From Carposina sasakii (taxonomy: Eukaryota > Arthropoda > Insecta > Lepidoptera > Carposinidae): a stretch of DNA of 64,000 nucleotides. Each line of letters starts with the position of its first letter. The first letter of the stretch is position 1. Under the pieces are notes generated by a model, which was not told the DNA's origin, did not search any database, and saw nothing but the letters and a program-made list of their open reading frames with translations. Below are positions 38,519 through 50,639 of this stretch, in pieces. The position numbers were made by a program, and so were the translations under genes. The stretch lies in NCBI GenBank assembly GCA_014607495.2, contig CP053153.1:7316001-7380000 (forward strand), in the 5' to 3' direction.

Positions 38519-39159
38519 CCATTTACAAAATTACACCTGCACCCTTCCAGCTTTTCCCGCCGAATCCTCTGTCGAACTTTGACTATGTCGAACGTCATTT
38601 TTTTTTAATGATGATGTAAAGGCAAAGACAACCGTCAAGTCATACAGCCAAAATTTGTCGTGTCAGATTTTTTTGTTTTGATATTGACGATTAAATTGTC
38701 TAGTGGGAATAGATTGGTATTAACCAGGTGTCGACATTTTTGCAAATCATCTAGGTAAACATTTAGCAGCCTGCTACGTTTGGTATGATCATAGGAAGCA
38801 CGGCGCACAATAGAAAATGTAGAATAATAAAAAAGAACCCTGCATCAAAAGTTTCTTCGAATGGCGGCGCTAGTTACTCAGTATAAGACTAAATAATCAA
38901 TGTAACTGCATAAAAATCTTTCGTTCGGAAATCGCCCGCGGGCTCTATTCAGGCGCCCTCTAAAGGGGTAATTTATGTACTCTGTGTTTAAACCATGTTT
39001 AAACGATACAAAATACCTGGTTTATAAATGAAATTGTATTAGGCGTTACAATTCGGAAGTTCAAACATTCACTATGTAGGGCCCGGTGGTGGGCACACCC
39101 ATAGTGAAAATACCTGGTTTAAACTAATGAATGAAGATTCATCGAAGAAGGTCCATTCA
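38519..39159. other. Intergenic stretch between the hAT-like element and an RTE fragment
   Basis: No gene seen. A mini-palindrome at about 39068-39110 has perfect 9-bp ends TTCACTATG / CATAGTGAA around a GC-rich core that recurs inverted at 9883-9915. GTCGAACTTTG blocks near 38572 resemble the repeat at 35838-36410. Confidence 0.4.
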
Positions 39160-39616
39160 GAAGAGTCGTCATCGTCAGCCTATTGCAGTCCACTGCTGGA
39201 CGTAGGCCTCCCCCAGTGAACGCCACATAGCTCGATCTCCCGTTTTTGCCATCCAGTCACTACCAGCCGTCCTCTTTAAGTCATCGGTCCATCTGGCCGG
39301 AGGGCGACCAACGCTACGCTTGCCGAGGCGCGGTCTCTATTCGAGAACCCGTTTGCTCCACCGTCCATCAGTTCTACTACAGAAGTGGCCTGCCCACTGC
39401 CACTTCAGTCTGCTACATTTCGAGACTATGTCTGTCAATTTGGTCTTCTGCCAGATAATCTTGTTTCGGACTTTGTCCATTAGCGAGACTCCGAGCATTG
39501 ACCTTTCCATAGCTCTGAGTGACATGCAATCGGTGAGTCAGCCCCACCGTCAGGTTCCACGTCTCGGCTCCGTAAGTCATGGCTGGTAGAACGCACTGAT
39601 CGATCACCTTCATTCA
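39160..39616 (-). pseudogene. RTE-type LINE, 3' end
   Basis: The minus strand encodes, with frameshifts, [23 protein letters not shown] ([17 protein letters not shown]), [13 protein letters not shown] and the C-terminus [12 protein letters not shown]. The plus strand of that last motif is GTCCACTGCTGGACGTAGGC, the phrase repeated across this window. Only the end of the reverse transcriptase region is present. The 3' tail is GA-TGA-like. Confidence 0.75.
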
Positions 39617-39762
39617 TAAGAGTATTGTGATGACAATGTTCAACGTTCAACTGTACACTTTCTTATTACTTTGTTGTAAGGTTATGGATTCAGTGGGAAA
39701 AGCTGGAAGGGAGCGGGTGTAATTTTATAATCCTCTATGGTGACAGTGACCGATACATTAAA

Positions 39763-40159
39763 TACAGGGCGATTTTTGGTCATCAACGTTCCCGAAAACC
39801 ACGGAATCTCCTCATCATCATGATCATTTTTCTCCATGGAAGCATACCAGCTCTGTTCCAGGGAAGTGTCTGGTTTCCAAAATATTAGGGTCCAAAGTTG
39901 AGTAAATAGACTGCGTTTTTCTGAATAAATGCACATTGACGCGTGTAGCAAGATTTTTCACGAGTAATAATTAATATCTGTCTATGAAAAAACTAGCATA
40001 AACACCGGACACTATAAATATCGCCCGATCAATTAATTTAAAAAAAAATACAAAAAAATTTACATAATTTCCCAGCATTTTTTTTTGGCATAAACTTACT
40101 TTATTTGATGTATAGCGTACGTACCCTTCGTTAAGGGTGGCAACGAAAAAACACCTGTA
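39763..40159 (-). repeat. MITE-like repeat, family A, copy 3 (inverted)
   Basis: Begins TACAGGGCGATTTTTGGTC and ends AACGAAAAAACACCTGTA. It is the reverse complement of copies 1 and 2 with the same landmarks. Confidence 0.6.
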
Positions 40160-40557
40160 TAGATAGGTATATTTACTTGTATATTTACCCGACTGCGCGA
40201 CGCAAAGGAGTGATAATGTGTTTAACGAAAGAATTTGTGAAAATCCAATATGGCGACTACTGGACGCCATATTGGATTTTCACCATTGGATCAAGTGGGG
40301 TATCGTTGAATAGGTATTTAAAAATCATTATCAGTTTTCTTTCAATATTTTTCGATCCGACTGAGGTTATCGATTTAAAGTTGCGTAACATCATAAAACA
40401 GCATAAAAGTTTTTAGACAGCAGCAAGACGAAAACTTCTTGCTGCCGAGCATGTTTTTTGGAAGGCTACCTATTAGTAGCTAAATAAGTAAGTAAAGAAA
40501 AATAAAAATATAATAAGTACATATATGTATAAATATGAAAAGAAAAAAAACCAGTTA

Positions 40558-41012
40558 TAAGTAATCAAACAACTGACTACGGGGAAGGGACGATCCACAG
40601 TCACGGAATCGTTTTTTGCTGGTTGAGAAGGTAGATCTTATACTTGGATCCAAAACAATCCCTTTCCTGCAGCGAGCGCAGAGGAGGTGGAAGAGAGTTC
40701 GTGGCACAGAAGCAAAAGCTACCTCGAAAGGCGGCCGTGCCGTGTTTCGGGGTCCGTAACAAAAATGATGTCTCGTGGGGCACGCATAACGGCTATGACT
40801 CTGAGCCCAGTCTAGTTTTGAGAAAAGATAGTGCGGCTTTCCAGACTTCAACACGTCGAACATTACAAGTGCAAAATGAAGGTCCCTTCTGCCCTTCATA
40901 TTTAGGATATTGTGCTTGTAGAGACAAGGTGTAATATGACTGCGTGGTGGGACGTCGAAATAAAATTGAGCACACGCATTCTGTATTCTCTGGACATGCC
41001 TAGAGGTTTTCG
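40558..41012 (-). pseudogene. Jockey/R1-like LINE fragment, reverse transcriptase C-terminus
   Basis: The minus strand encodes VQRIQNACAQFYFDVPPRSH, ITPCLYKHNILNMKGRRDLH and PFEVAFASVPRTLFHLL. This follows the pattern of a LINE C-terminal domain (RVQNAC...F...PPR.H.TP). The 5' side is lost and runs into a half foldback repeat near 41030-41100. Confidence 0.65.
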
Positions 41013-41249
41013 AGAGTAAACGGCCTAAGCCATTCTCGAATCCACTTGAACACACACAAAAAATTTAATCATAATCGGTCCAGCCGTTTAGAAGAAAATC
41101 AAAGTAAAACTCGATCAGTAGTAAAACTTGTAAAAACTCGCAGGTTAGAGTGCAGTTAACGTTTAAAAACCGCAGTATACCGAGTGTGTTTGGTCCCATT
41201 TAAGTTCAGAGTGCATTCAGTTCAAAGAATATACTTACTCTCTATTCAG

Positions 41250-41850
41250 TTGCTCTAGACCAGGCACCGACAGCGGGCGTGTCGTCGGAGATTGTTTCGA
41301 ATGTGCCATGGATGACAAGTGGTAACGGACGCGCGCGAACGCGACGTGTGGAGGACGGTGCGTGCGAGTCGTCCATCGCGAATCGCATGCAGTGTAGCAC
41401 GCGCCGCTCGCGGCCGCACATCGCTCAGCGCGCTACGCCGCCGCCTCCCTGCTCTGCTGCACCACGCGTCCGCTGGGCGCGACGCGCGGGCCGCGGGCCC
41501 GGCCCGCGAGCCTGCTGCTGCTGGTCGTGTGGCTGGCGGCCGTCGCCACAGATCTCGCTTGCCCGCAATCGCCTCAGTCGCTGCAAGTCGCTTGTGCCAC
41601 TTGCCACTCCGTGGAGAACGCTCGCGAGTACAGCCTGCGGGTGATTCGAGAGAGTCTGCTTGCAAAGCTGGGCTTCGCGCAAGCGCCCAACACGACGGGG
41701 CGCGATCTTCCTCAAGTGCCGGAGGAGATGATGGAGCGGTTCTCGCGCCGGCCTCCGGCGTCAGGGATGCAAGCTGACGCACCCGCCGGCTCTCGCACCT
41801 TCGTCACCCATACGGAGCAGGACGACTTCCTCGCTCGCACCGACAATGTC
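41250..41850. promoter_or_regulatory. CpG-rich island around the TGF-beta-like exon
   Basis: CpG and GC content are sharply higher than the AT-rich flanks, with many CGC/GCG runs. In insects such islands are often coding exons. This supports a real gene here, though it also creates many spurious open frames on both strands. Confidence 0.5.
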
Positions 41851-41863
41851 TTCATATTTGCCC
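41398..41863 (+). CDS. Probable first coding exon of a TGF-beta family ligand (signal peptide and prodomain)
   Basis: GC-rich, CpG-dense block. One frame gives a hydrophobic core (ASLLLLVVWLAAVATDLACP), then CATCHSVENAREYSLRVIRE, SLLAKLGFAQAPNTTGRDLP and a stretch ending TDNVFIFA before a GTTAGT donor at 41864. The Cys pair, an I...LL.KLG...APN.T...LP pattern and an acidic TE.DDFL block recall activin/myostatin-type prodomains, which hold a secreted ligand latent. The frame opens after a TAG at 41395 and has no in-frame ATG, so the start is in an upstream exon, is non-AUG, or is lost through a frameshift or sequence error (an ATG at 41387 is in another frame). No cystine-knot exon is seen. 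Confidence 0.5.
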
Positions 41864-42569
41864 GTTAGTATGGTGAAATTACTCATAGTTAATTTTAAGA
41901 AAGTACGTGCCCATAAAATCCGAGATTCCTTAATGTTATATCTGTCAGTAATTCACATTGGTGTCATAGGTATGGTGTGATAATTTTTATTATGCACTAA
42001 TAGGAACTTACCGGAAAACTATAAAATCAAATAAGTTGCAAACTAATTCTCAATATAGTAAGTATGAGTAGGTATAGTATAGTAGGTATCTCTGAGATTG
42101 GAGCTTATAATGTTCCTAACATATAATTTTAAAAATAGCATATGGTGTACCTGTTGTAGAAAGTATAAAACTTTACCGGTGTATTTTAATGTCCCTACGC
42201 GTAGAAAGATTCTAAAGACGATTAGTTTGTAATGAAATGTCTGCAAAGTTCATTGACAGACATGTCTGCAGCTTTTAAATGGTTAGAACACTTTATGGTC
42301 GCCTCACGCATCGCAAATTTTAATTAGCCAATGATTACTTTAACTTCTGCGAGGTTATACGATTGTCCATTGGTTCGACCAACTTTGAGATTACTATCGC
42401 GATTCACGACTCTGTTCCCTGAATATCAATGTGCAACGGTTATGTAAGTAGGTAGGCATCGGCATTTATATTTATTTTAATATTCTACAAGATACAAACT
42501 TACCTTCGTTAAAATTTAATGTCACTGTTGCTATGCCCGGGATTGTAATTTTAGAAAAAAAAAGTAATC

Positions 42570-42833
42570 TACAGGATGTAACAAAAAGGGTATGTTAAGC
42601 GAAAAGCTATGTAAATAGCCCACTGTAGAGAACCTGTCCACAAAATTTGAGACCCGAAATAACATGTTTATTTTTCCCGATACTATGGAGAATTCTTAAA
42701 TATCTCAGGAATTTTCATACAATTTCAAAAAATAAAAATGTGATTTCGAGTCTCAAATTTTGGAAACAGGTTCTCTATAGTGGGCTATTTACATAGCTTT
42801 TCGCTTAATATACCCTTTCTGTTACACTCTGTA
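42570..42833. mobile_element. Palindromic MITE, family B, complete copy
   Basis: 264 bp, TACAGGATGTAACAAAAAGG at the left and CCTTTCTGTTACACTCTGTA at the right. The arms are near-perfect complements over more than 100 bp (GGGCTATTTACATAGCTTTT pairs with AAAAGCTATGTAAATAGCCC). The unpaired centre contains CCCGATACTATGGAGAATT. Relatives lie at 4520, 9763, 15240, 56401 and 63087. Confidence 0.75.
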
Positions 42834-43150
42834 TACATACAGGATGTAAAAAGACAACGTTGTTTTTTAATACCTTGTATTCTTTGTAAGGTAACGATCA
42901 TATTTTTCTATGGAACCAACACTGGGAAATGACAAAAAAATTATGAAAAAAAAATGACAATTGATTGCAAGCAATGTATTTGTTTGATGCGCAAAGTACA
43001 AATGTACCTACAAAACTTACATTATGTCATGGCATCTTTGAAAAAAACTTGGACCTCAATATCTTGGAAAAACGTGGTATCCCAGGGGTGCTTCCACAGA
43101 AAAAAATTGATCTTGGTGTTACAAAGAATACGAGGTATTAAAAGAACAAA
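42834..43150. repeat. Repeat with TACAGG(A/G)TGTAAAAAGACAA start
   Basis: Starts near 42838 with ACAGGATGTAAAAAGACAAC and closes near 43150 with ACGAGGTATTAAAAGAACAA. The TTGTATTCTTTGT and ACAAAGAATACGAGG blocks are inverted. A short relative is at 45062-45110. Non-coding foldback-type element. Confidence 0.45.
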
Positions 43151-43165
43151 GTTGTCTTTCAGTAT

Positions 43166-43360
43166 ACTCGTAATAAAAATGTAACGGATCGCTGTCTGTA
43201 CAGTACATGGAAGATAGATGAGAAAAATTATTATAGGAGACCTTTATCAACGCAATATCTATACATACTCGTCGTATAATAAAAATGTAACGGATCGCTG
43301 TCTGTACATGGAAGATATATGAGAAAAAATATTATAGGTGACCTTTATCAACACAATAGT
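43166..43360. repeat. Local ~100-bp direct duplication
   Basis: GTAACGGATCGCTGTCTGTA followed by CATGGAAGATA and TTATAGG(A/T)GACCTTTATCAA appears at 43183 and again at 43283. It is part of a Helitron-like repeat related in inverted form to 17990-18180. Confidence 0.6.
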
Positions 43361-46227
43361 ACCCAAAATAATGATTTTTGGAATTATTGTCTGTGTGTCG
43401 GTTTGTCTGTTTGTCGGTTTGTCTGTGCGTTTGTGCACGCTAATCTCAGAAACGGCTGAACCGATTTATGTCCATACGATATATACACTATACCTACTCG
43501 TACCTATGTATGTGTATACAAGAAATAATAAACATAATAATTCAAAATTAAGGTGAAATAACAATTGCAGCGTTAAAAGAGGTTAACAAAGTTCAGACAA
43601 GTAGGTAGTTAGGTACAATATAATCTGGCAATATACATATAATAAGAGAAGGGGCTTCGACCGCTCGATAACGCCAACTCAAGCCGATTTACTGAGACAA
43701 TAAAAGGAGAGCCACTATTATATCTGAATACCAGTAAAAATGGGTTTACACCATTACCATAAATGTAGCTAAGTTATTACCTGTTCACTAAGCATTAAAT
43801 CTTGAAAACAAGGAACACAATGATTTCATACATAATCATAAACATAGATTCCAACTAATATAGGTATATTGTGCAGCATAAAAGTAGGTAAGAGAGTGCA
43901 ATATGCTGCATAGCTTGTAATACCACAGATATGATAATACGGAAAAAATACATTATTTTACACGTCCCCCGCAAAGCAGCAGCAGCACTCTACTTCACTC
44001 ACCTACTAATTTTAATAAAATTCGAACACACCTTTTGAAAACCCCCATATTCCCACGAATATCCCTAACGCGACCTATGTCAAGTTGTTGTTATTTTTAG
44101 CATATCAAAGTTGATAAAGCCAGCTCATAATAGTCACTGCTCCGCCGCACTTTTATAGGTAGATATGAAATAATAATGAATATTGCCAAGTGCAAGTTGT
44201 CAACAATAATGCCTTATAAAGAAGTGTATTCTTTATTGGATTATTCTTATCAGAGATATCACATCCAGACCGACGGATAACCAACATGGAGTCGCATAAA
44301 CATTACGAACTGTAAGGGTTGCTTGTAGTTTGTACCTAGCCACATACAGGATGTCCAGCCAAAATTTTATATAAAATATCATGTAAAATTTAATTCAAGG
44401 AGTTATAAATTAAATAAATTAGGTTTACGCAGTTAAATAAGAGAGTTAATAAGTGTGCAAGTTATTGAAAGTGTGTAAGGTGAATTTTGAAATAAATCTT
44501 AACAAAGGATAAAAGGGTGCGTGGCCGCCACCACAAAATCCTTAGTTCTTTGGGTAAGATTATTTTAGAAATATTCACGTGCGAATGTACTGTGATTGGT
44601 GATATTTTTCTAACTTTGGTTGCCTTTTGTAATATGTACTACTTATTGATCGTACCATTTTATTTTAAAGCCTTAAGTGATTTTAGAAAATATGTAAGTA
44701 AGTAGGTACCTACCTAATATTTTCCACGACGACCCCAAATTTCAAGATCGCTAATGTTCAAAATATTCAACAGGAAAAAAATAAAATGTCTCCTATTCTA
44801 GTCATACATGTTTCATGTTAAATTTTCTATTCATCTATGCACGCTAATTGGATGTAAATCCATCCACCTCATTGATATTTCCTATCTGTTTCTTCTCAGC
44901 ACTCATATGTACCTACCTATACTTAACATAACCCTCTGTGCTGCGCTGTATGACCTTACATGTTCATACTGATATTTCTTTGTATCTCTCTTTCACATTA
45001 CTTTTGAGTGCCTAATAGGTACCGATTCCTTTTTTCAATCACACACACATGCTCGCACACATACAGGGTGTAAAAAGACAAAGTTGTTATTTTAATACCT
45101 CGTATTCTTTATTAAAATCCATTTTAGTTTAGTCAACTCAACACTTCCACCGTTCATCTCAACATTTACAATCATTTCATTTTGTCTTTTATGTTAGGTG
45201 TAAGTACCTACTTCTGTAAACTCCTTCTATCCTCATTCACACATCCTATAGTCCAATCAGTGGATTGCATACTACATTGTATCCAAGTAAGTAACTTTCG
45301 CGTACTGTCGCCAAATGCATCCTATGAACTATCGGCTAGGTTTATATTTCCATTATCTTCCATGTTAAAATTGTTGGATCATACTAATTGAGAGTCGATC
45401 CCTCTGACTGACACAACACAAGATAAAGTTGACAAAAACAGCGAAATCTTCAACAGTTTATTCAGTTTGAAACGAATTAGATATGTACCCGAAATAATCT
45501 TTTTTCGTGTTTTGTGAGTTTATTCAGGTTGGATGGCATTACCTATTGAGTCAGAAGAAACATGGAAGATAAATACACAGATTACACAGATCGGATGACT
45601 TGAAACACAACGAAGAAGATTTCCGCCTATGGAGAAGACTGCGCTTCAACTTAGAAGATCTCCAAGATACAATTTAAAGATTGTACTACTTAGGTAAGCT
45701 TTGTTCATATAACAAAAAACGCCATACGCCCACTGATTTTTGCTACAACATAATTATACCGCTGCTGGAATTTTAGAAATTGTTCATACTATTAACACGC
45801 CCCAATGTTTTGATATCTCTGTCAATTTATCTTCTAAATGTAAATAATCTCATAAAAATGCAAAGTATGTAAACGCAGAATATTAACAGCAGTAAATCAC
45901 TACCCGTGTTAAACAGTTTTTTTTATCTACAGCATGCGGAGATTAGAACGTACGCGTCAGTGAAAGAACGCGTGTGAGCTGTACCTATCTAGCCTATCGG
46001 ACGGTATGGCCGATCTTCAGGAAGGAAGACTGACCTCGACAAAAACGTGCATCGTGTGCGTACCGCCTCCATACAACTGGGTGACACAATTCCTAGCACA
46101 TTACCTAATAATATGCCCGTTAGATACCTACGCCGCACCGGCAGCGTCACGATTTTAGTCGCGTTTTTTTATCAAGGAAGGACTGACATAAAACTAACTC
46201 AAAGTCTACTCATTGCATTGGTAGTAG

Positions 46228-46495
46228 AATTCTTCTTCTTCAGTCTATTGCAGTCCACTGCTGGACGTAGGCCTCCCCCTGGGCACGCCACAAGATTACT
46301 GCCACATACAAATATGGGGGGTTTTGCCCATAGTTGTGGCGGGCGGGTTGGTGACCGCATTATTATTTTTGGACTATTGTCAGCACGGGAGGCGCTGTTG
46401 CCCACCTCCCGGAAACCCTTAATCGTCTCGTACGATACCTACGGGTAGGCAGGGGTGGTATAAACTCTACTCAGCCGGCACCACGCGGTAGTAGA
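46228..46495 (-). repeat. RTE-derived short element, copy 1
   Basis: Opposite-strand counterpart of 51780-52045. Both share GGTTTCCGGGAGGTGGGC, a GGTCACCAACCCGCC block, an ATGGGCAAA block and the terminal GGGGGAGGCCTACGTCCAGC. They end in a GA-rich trinucleotide tail. Probably a non-autonomous element using the RTE 3' end. Confidence 0.6.
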
Positions 46496-48359
46496 CTGGT
46501 AAAGTGTAATTAGTCAACTAAGATTAAAACGTCTTTCAAGGAATAACAAGATTGAGAAACACACCCAGGTATTTAATACGATTTCACACGGTTTAGTTGG
46601 ATGTTATTTAATATGTACTTAGTTTAATTCCTATTTTTCTTAATTCAACATAACACTTGTGTTTGACTTTTAAGTATAATTTGTGGTTTCCCTTTATCAG
46701 GATCAAAAACCAATAAAATACTTAAATTATGTTAAATTGTTATTTGTATCGTTGTAAAAGCTAACATCCTGCCATCAGTAAATTGTAATTGACGTGGGAG
46801 TTATCGCAAGTTTTAATCTTTCTTAATTATTGATACTTATTTATTTTAATTTATAACGACTGGGTTAAGTGTGTACGCCTAGGTAAAGATTTTTGTTCAA
46901 AATAAGAAATACAGGTATTAAAAGTATTATTGTTTTTGGTCTATCAGAAACTGCAGGGACTGCTGGATCCCAGAGGACATTTAAACATGGTAGCACAACA
47001 CGACATATCCTCTTAATTAAATACAATTATATTATTTACACCAGTACCTGTTCATTTCGTTATTTCGTAAACTAGTACGATAATAATTGTGTAACGTACA
47101 GTGTAGCATGAACTTGTAATACTTACTAATTTTAATCCGCAGTTAAAAGATATAATAAAGTAAGTATGTACTTATTTAAGCGTTTCTTATCTGCAAAGCA
47201 AGGACACTGGGAACATTTGACTTAGGTACTTTATAGAATGTAAGTATTGATAATATTTTTTCCAACAAGACAGTCTGTTGATACTAAATCTCATACATAA
47301 GTATAGATACCTAGAACAGAAATAATATTAGTAATCAATGGTAGAATAATAAATAAGAGTATGTACCTATCATCTACTAGTTTATCAATAAAGCTAGAGC
47401 GAGCTCTTTGTCTTATAACAGAAACGCCATTAAATTAATTTTATTAATTAAAGAATACAGAAGATAAATTTAAAGATAAAAATATTAAAAGTCCAATATT
47501 ATCTCGCATTGTTCATGAGGTCGATCACAGTACGTAAAACTTTGCGATAGATATGAAATGACTGGTCCAGACGCACCGCACATTTGCAACGATCGATTGT
47601 TTTGGCTGCTCGAGATCGCCTTAATTGCTCATGTCAAGAATCAAGCCGTCTGCGAAGGATTCATAAGATTTCTTAACATAATGTTTGTTTGTGTATTTTA
47701 TGCAATAGTTATAGTTTGGTGTTGTAATTTAGTTTATATTAGGTGGCTGAATTTATAAACGTAGAAGCTAGCATGTAGGTAGATAATCAATTAATCATGT
47801 GGTACACTATACTTACTAGGTGTGACACTTAAAAGGTATATGAACGTAGGAGTACTCACACCACAGAGGAATTTGGGGTGTCATTCACTCGATATTCTGA
47901 GTCTTAGTCTTAGATATTTCAATTTGTGAAGAAAAACAAAGAAAATGAAGACATAACGCGTATGTAACTGATTTAAATGATTTTTAAATATCCAAGTACT
48001 TATCCTACATCTACTCTACCTATAGCCTATCTAGGTACTTGTATTTTGTCTTGCGGATATCTCAAGTGTAAAGCATCCGTAATCTATAGAGTGCAAAATG
48101 CATCGTGTGGTGATGTGCAAAATTGAATGCAGCTGAGCCCGCATGCGTCGACCACCCACCCTAATGTTCGCGATAAAGCCGCGATCATGCATACGGGGTC
48201 ATTCCCAAAATAATTATAGGCACCACATTAATAACAATAAAATACTCATTAAACTTGTCCCGTTGCAGGCGTTACACTATTTGTGAACTCTTATTTTGTA
48301 TTTTATACGAGTTAATAAAATAGTCCCTCTAGTTGCAGCCAGTAGGTAGTTCGTTTTGT

Positions 48360-48980
48360 TAGTCCGTAAACCGAACTAGGGCAACTTTTTGGGTTGACAC
48401 AATCACCGAACTTTTGAAACTCAATACATAGTTGCAGTTCGGTTAATTATAATTTAATTACTTACTTTAATTAAAATTATAGAACCGTGTTTCTAAGTAT
48501 ATTTTGGGACGAGTTTTTTGTTATTTTTCACATTCCAAAGTATAGGTAATTTTTTGTTTTTAATTTTCTAAAATACTATTAAACGTAGCCAGGCATTTAA
48601 TTTAATTTATCAGTAAATAAAATAAATGTAAAAATAGTAGGTAAAGAATTTCTACTCTGGAAATGTCGCAGTAAGGTAAAAACGTGCGACTATATAAGTA
48701 CCTACCTTATATCACAATATTTTATAAAGTAAATTGTTATATTTTAAGTGCTTACTTAAATATAAAAAGAGTGTAAGTTATCTTCATGCCCTCTTTAATT
48801 TCAATCAAAGTAGATACCTACCTAATTAATTATAAGCGAACTACTGCAACTTTTGAGTAGCAATAGTTCGGTTGACACTGGTCACCAAACTGTTGCTACT
48901 CAAAAGGTGCCCAAGTTTGGTCAACCGGACTAATAACAGAACTACTGCTATACTAGAGGAAACAGTTAATAAGGTAATAA
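48360..48980. repeat. Hairpin-forming repeats with CAACTTTTGAGTAGCAA arms
   Basis: At 48855-48915, ACTTTTGAGTAGCAATAGTT pairs with an inverted copy (TGTTGCTACTCAAAAGG) across GGTTGACACTGGTCACC. A related but diverged block lies at 48370-48455. Non-coding. Confidence 0.45.
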
Positions 48981-49048
48981 CCTTGGGTAAATAATACATT
49001 TATCAGGAAAGATTAAGAGAATATACCTATTATTATTTACCCGCTTAA

Positions 49049-49195
49049 GGTGGGTTCCCACGGTGCGTGATTTCGTGGACGGACGCGGACGCACTGACGG
49101 CTACGGACGGACGCGCATCACGGTCCGTTTCCCACGATCCGTGGTGCGGGCTGGTGCGCGTCCGTCCGTAATATCTCGCACCGTGGGAACCCACT
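49049..49195. mobile_element. MITE with GGTGGGTTCCCACGGTGCG termini
   Basis: Left GGTGGGTTCCCACGGTGCGT and right CGCACCGTGGGAACCCACT are inverted repeats of about 18 bp enclosing a GC-rich core with repeated CGGACG. 147 bp. TTA/TAA flanks may be the target duplication. Confidence 0.65.
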
Positions 49196-49998
49196 GTTAG
49201 GTTGATGATGATGATATGTCTATGTATTTGGCATCTTTTGCATAATACGGCAAAGCTAAGCAATTTTGAGCCATATACCTAACAGCAGATATAGGTAATT
49301 AATTAGGTAGCCCACCGAGATAGAAAAACCTAAAGTCGTGGCTAGTGACGCAATTATAGGTATCATTATATAAGTAGGTATAAATTATATATAGGTGATA
49401 GTAATAATTCATCTAAGGTCGTGGTACTAAGTAAGTGGGCAATTATATGGAAAGATTGGGTGGCATTTTTTAAGAACGTGTGCGAGTGCATGTAATCTTC
49501 AAATTGATTCAATAGTTTTGAAACTTCCTTTCACTATGCAGGATAACAGCAGGCACCTTGACACTAAAGGTTGTTAACCGGTGCATTATACGAGGCACAA
49601 TTGAGGCCAGTGAGTGAGCGAGTTCAAGAGCAATTTAGGTTCCGTAGGTCAGTTCGCCGAAGGTAACCTTGACATTGACTACAATAGTACAATCTGGATG
49701 CATGGATCATCTACATAATCAGGACTATGCAACTTGTGGTGCTCAAGGTGTTCTCTCCGATATGTATCCAATAATCTCGCATGGCCAGCAGGGGCGCTCT
49801 TGATGAAACTAGAACAAGAATGTATCGTCTTGTGACACAGACTGATTTAGTATATGGATTGACGATGGAGATACTGTTTTGCGTCTACTGTACTGCGCCA
49901 TTGCCTTGGGTAATAACACTAATAACCATGCTGATTTAGAAAAAAATCTATTGACCATGGCCGTGGCCTAGCTTACCACATATTAGTTAGATATACCA

Positions 49999-50299
49999 GC
50001 GCCCGTACCATAAATTTAGTGAGAGCGAGACAACTCACATTTAAACGTCAAATTCATAGAGCTTATAACAACTAGACAAAGTAAGTGTATGTACTTTGCC
50101 TATAAAAACTAAGTTGGGAATTAGAATGGACGAGTGTTCTCAAGCTAAGACTGAATGAATTTGCCCTGAAAGAAGTGCTTTGCAATCCCTTTTCACACGT
50201 GAAGTACATACACTTACATGTCTAGTCATTACATAGCTCTGTGAATTTGTCGCGTAAATGTGAGACATCTCGCTCTCACCAAGTTCATGCTACGGGCGC
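49999..50299. mobile_element. Foldback MITE, 301 bp
   Basis: The left arm GCGCCCGTACCATAAATTTA GTGAGAGCGAGA pairs imperfectly with the right arm ending CTCACCAAGTTCATGCTACG GGCGC over about 100 bp. Adjacent to the next MITE. Confidence 0.6.
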
Positions 50300-50300
50300 A

Positions 50301-50479
50301 GGACGTAGTTATGCAAACGGGAACCAACCCACATAAACAGTAAGATCGAATTCCAACAAAATTTACAGATTATTTTGATGTTTACAAGGTTGATAGAAAG
50401 TTCATTTTTGAATGCTTATGTAGCCTAAAATTTTATTTAATACATTAGTGGGTTGGTTCCCGTTTGCATAACTACGTCC
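50301..50479. mobile_element. MITE with perfect 32-bp inverted ends
   Basis: The first 32 bases (50301-50332), starting GGACGTAGTTATGCAAACGG, are the exact reverse complement of the last 32 (50448-50479). The interior is AT-rich, 115 bp. Perfect arms imply recent spread or conversion. Confidence 0.75.
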
Positions 50480-50639
50480 TATTGATAAGCACATACCTAC
50501 TTGAAGAATGTAGGAACCTAGGTTTTATTACAAATATGATAATAAGTAGGTAGCTAAGTACTCCATTTTATTTCAGTATGTAGGTGTAGGTTAGGGTTGC
50601 CATCTCAAAACTTTGAAAATCAGGATTTGAGGAAGAAAT

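Noticed and set aside
41255..41782. Long minus-strand open frame of 175 codons
   Set aside because: It is antisense to the TGF-beta-like exon in a GC-rich block where stop codons are rare. Its residues are Ala/Arg-rich with no family pattern.
46047..46448. 133-codon plus-strand open frame
   Set aside because: Its second half is antisense to an RTE-derived repeat, and the first half has no recognisable domain.
47558..47758. Small membrane-like peptide frame
   Set aside because: 66 codons with a hydrophobic tail but no promoter, splice or homology evidence. AT-rich sequence often yields such frames.
50301..50479. Pair of LTRs
   Set aside because: The terminal repeats are inverted, not direct, and only 32 bp long.
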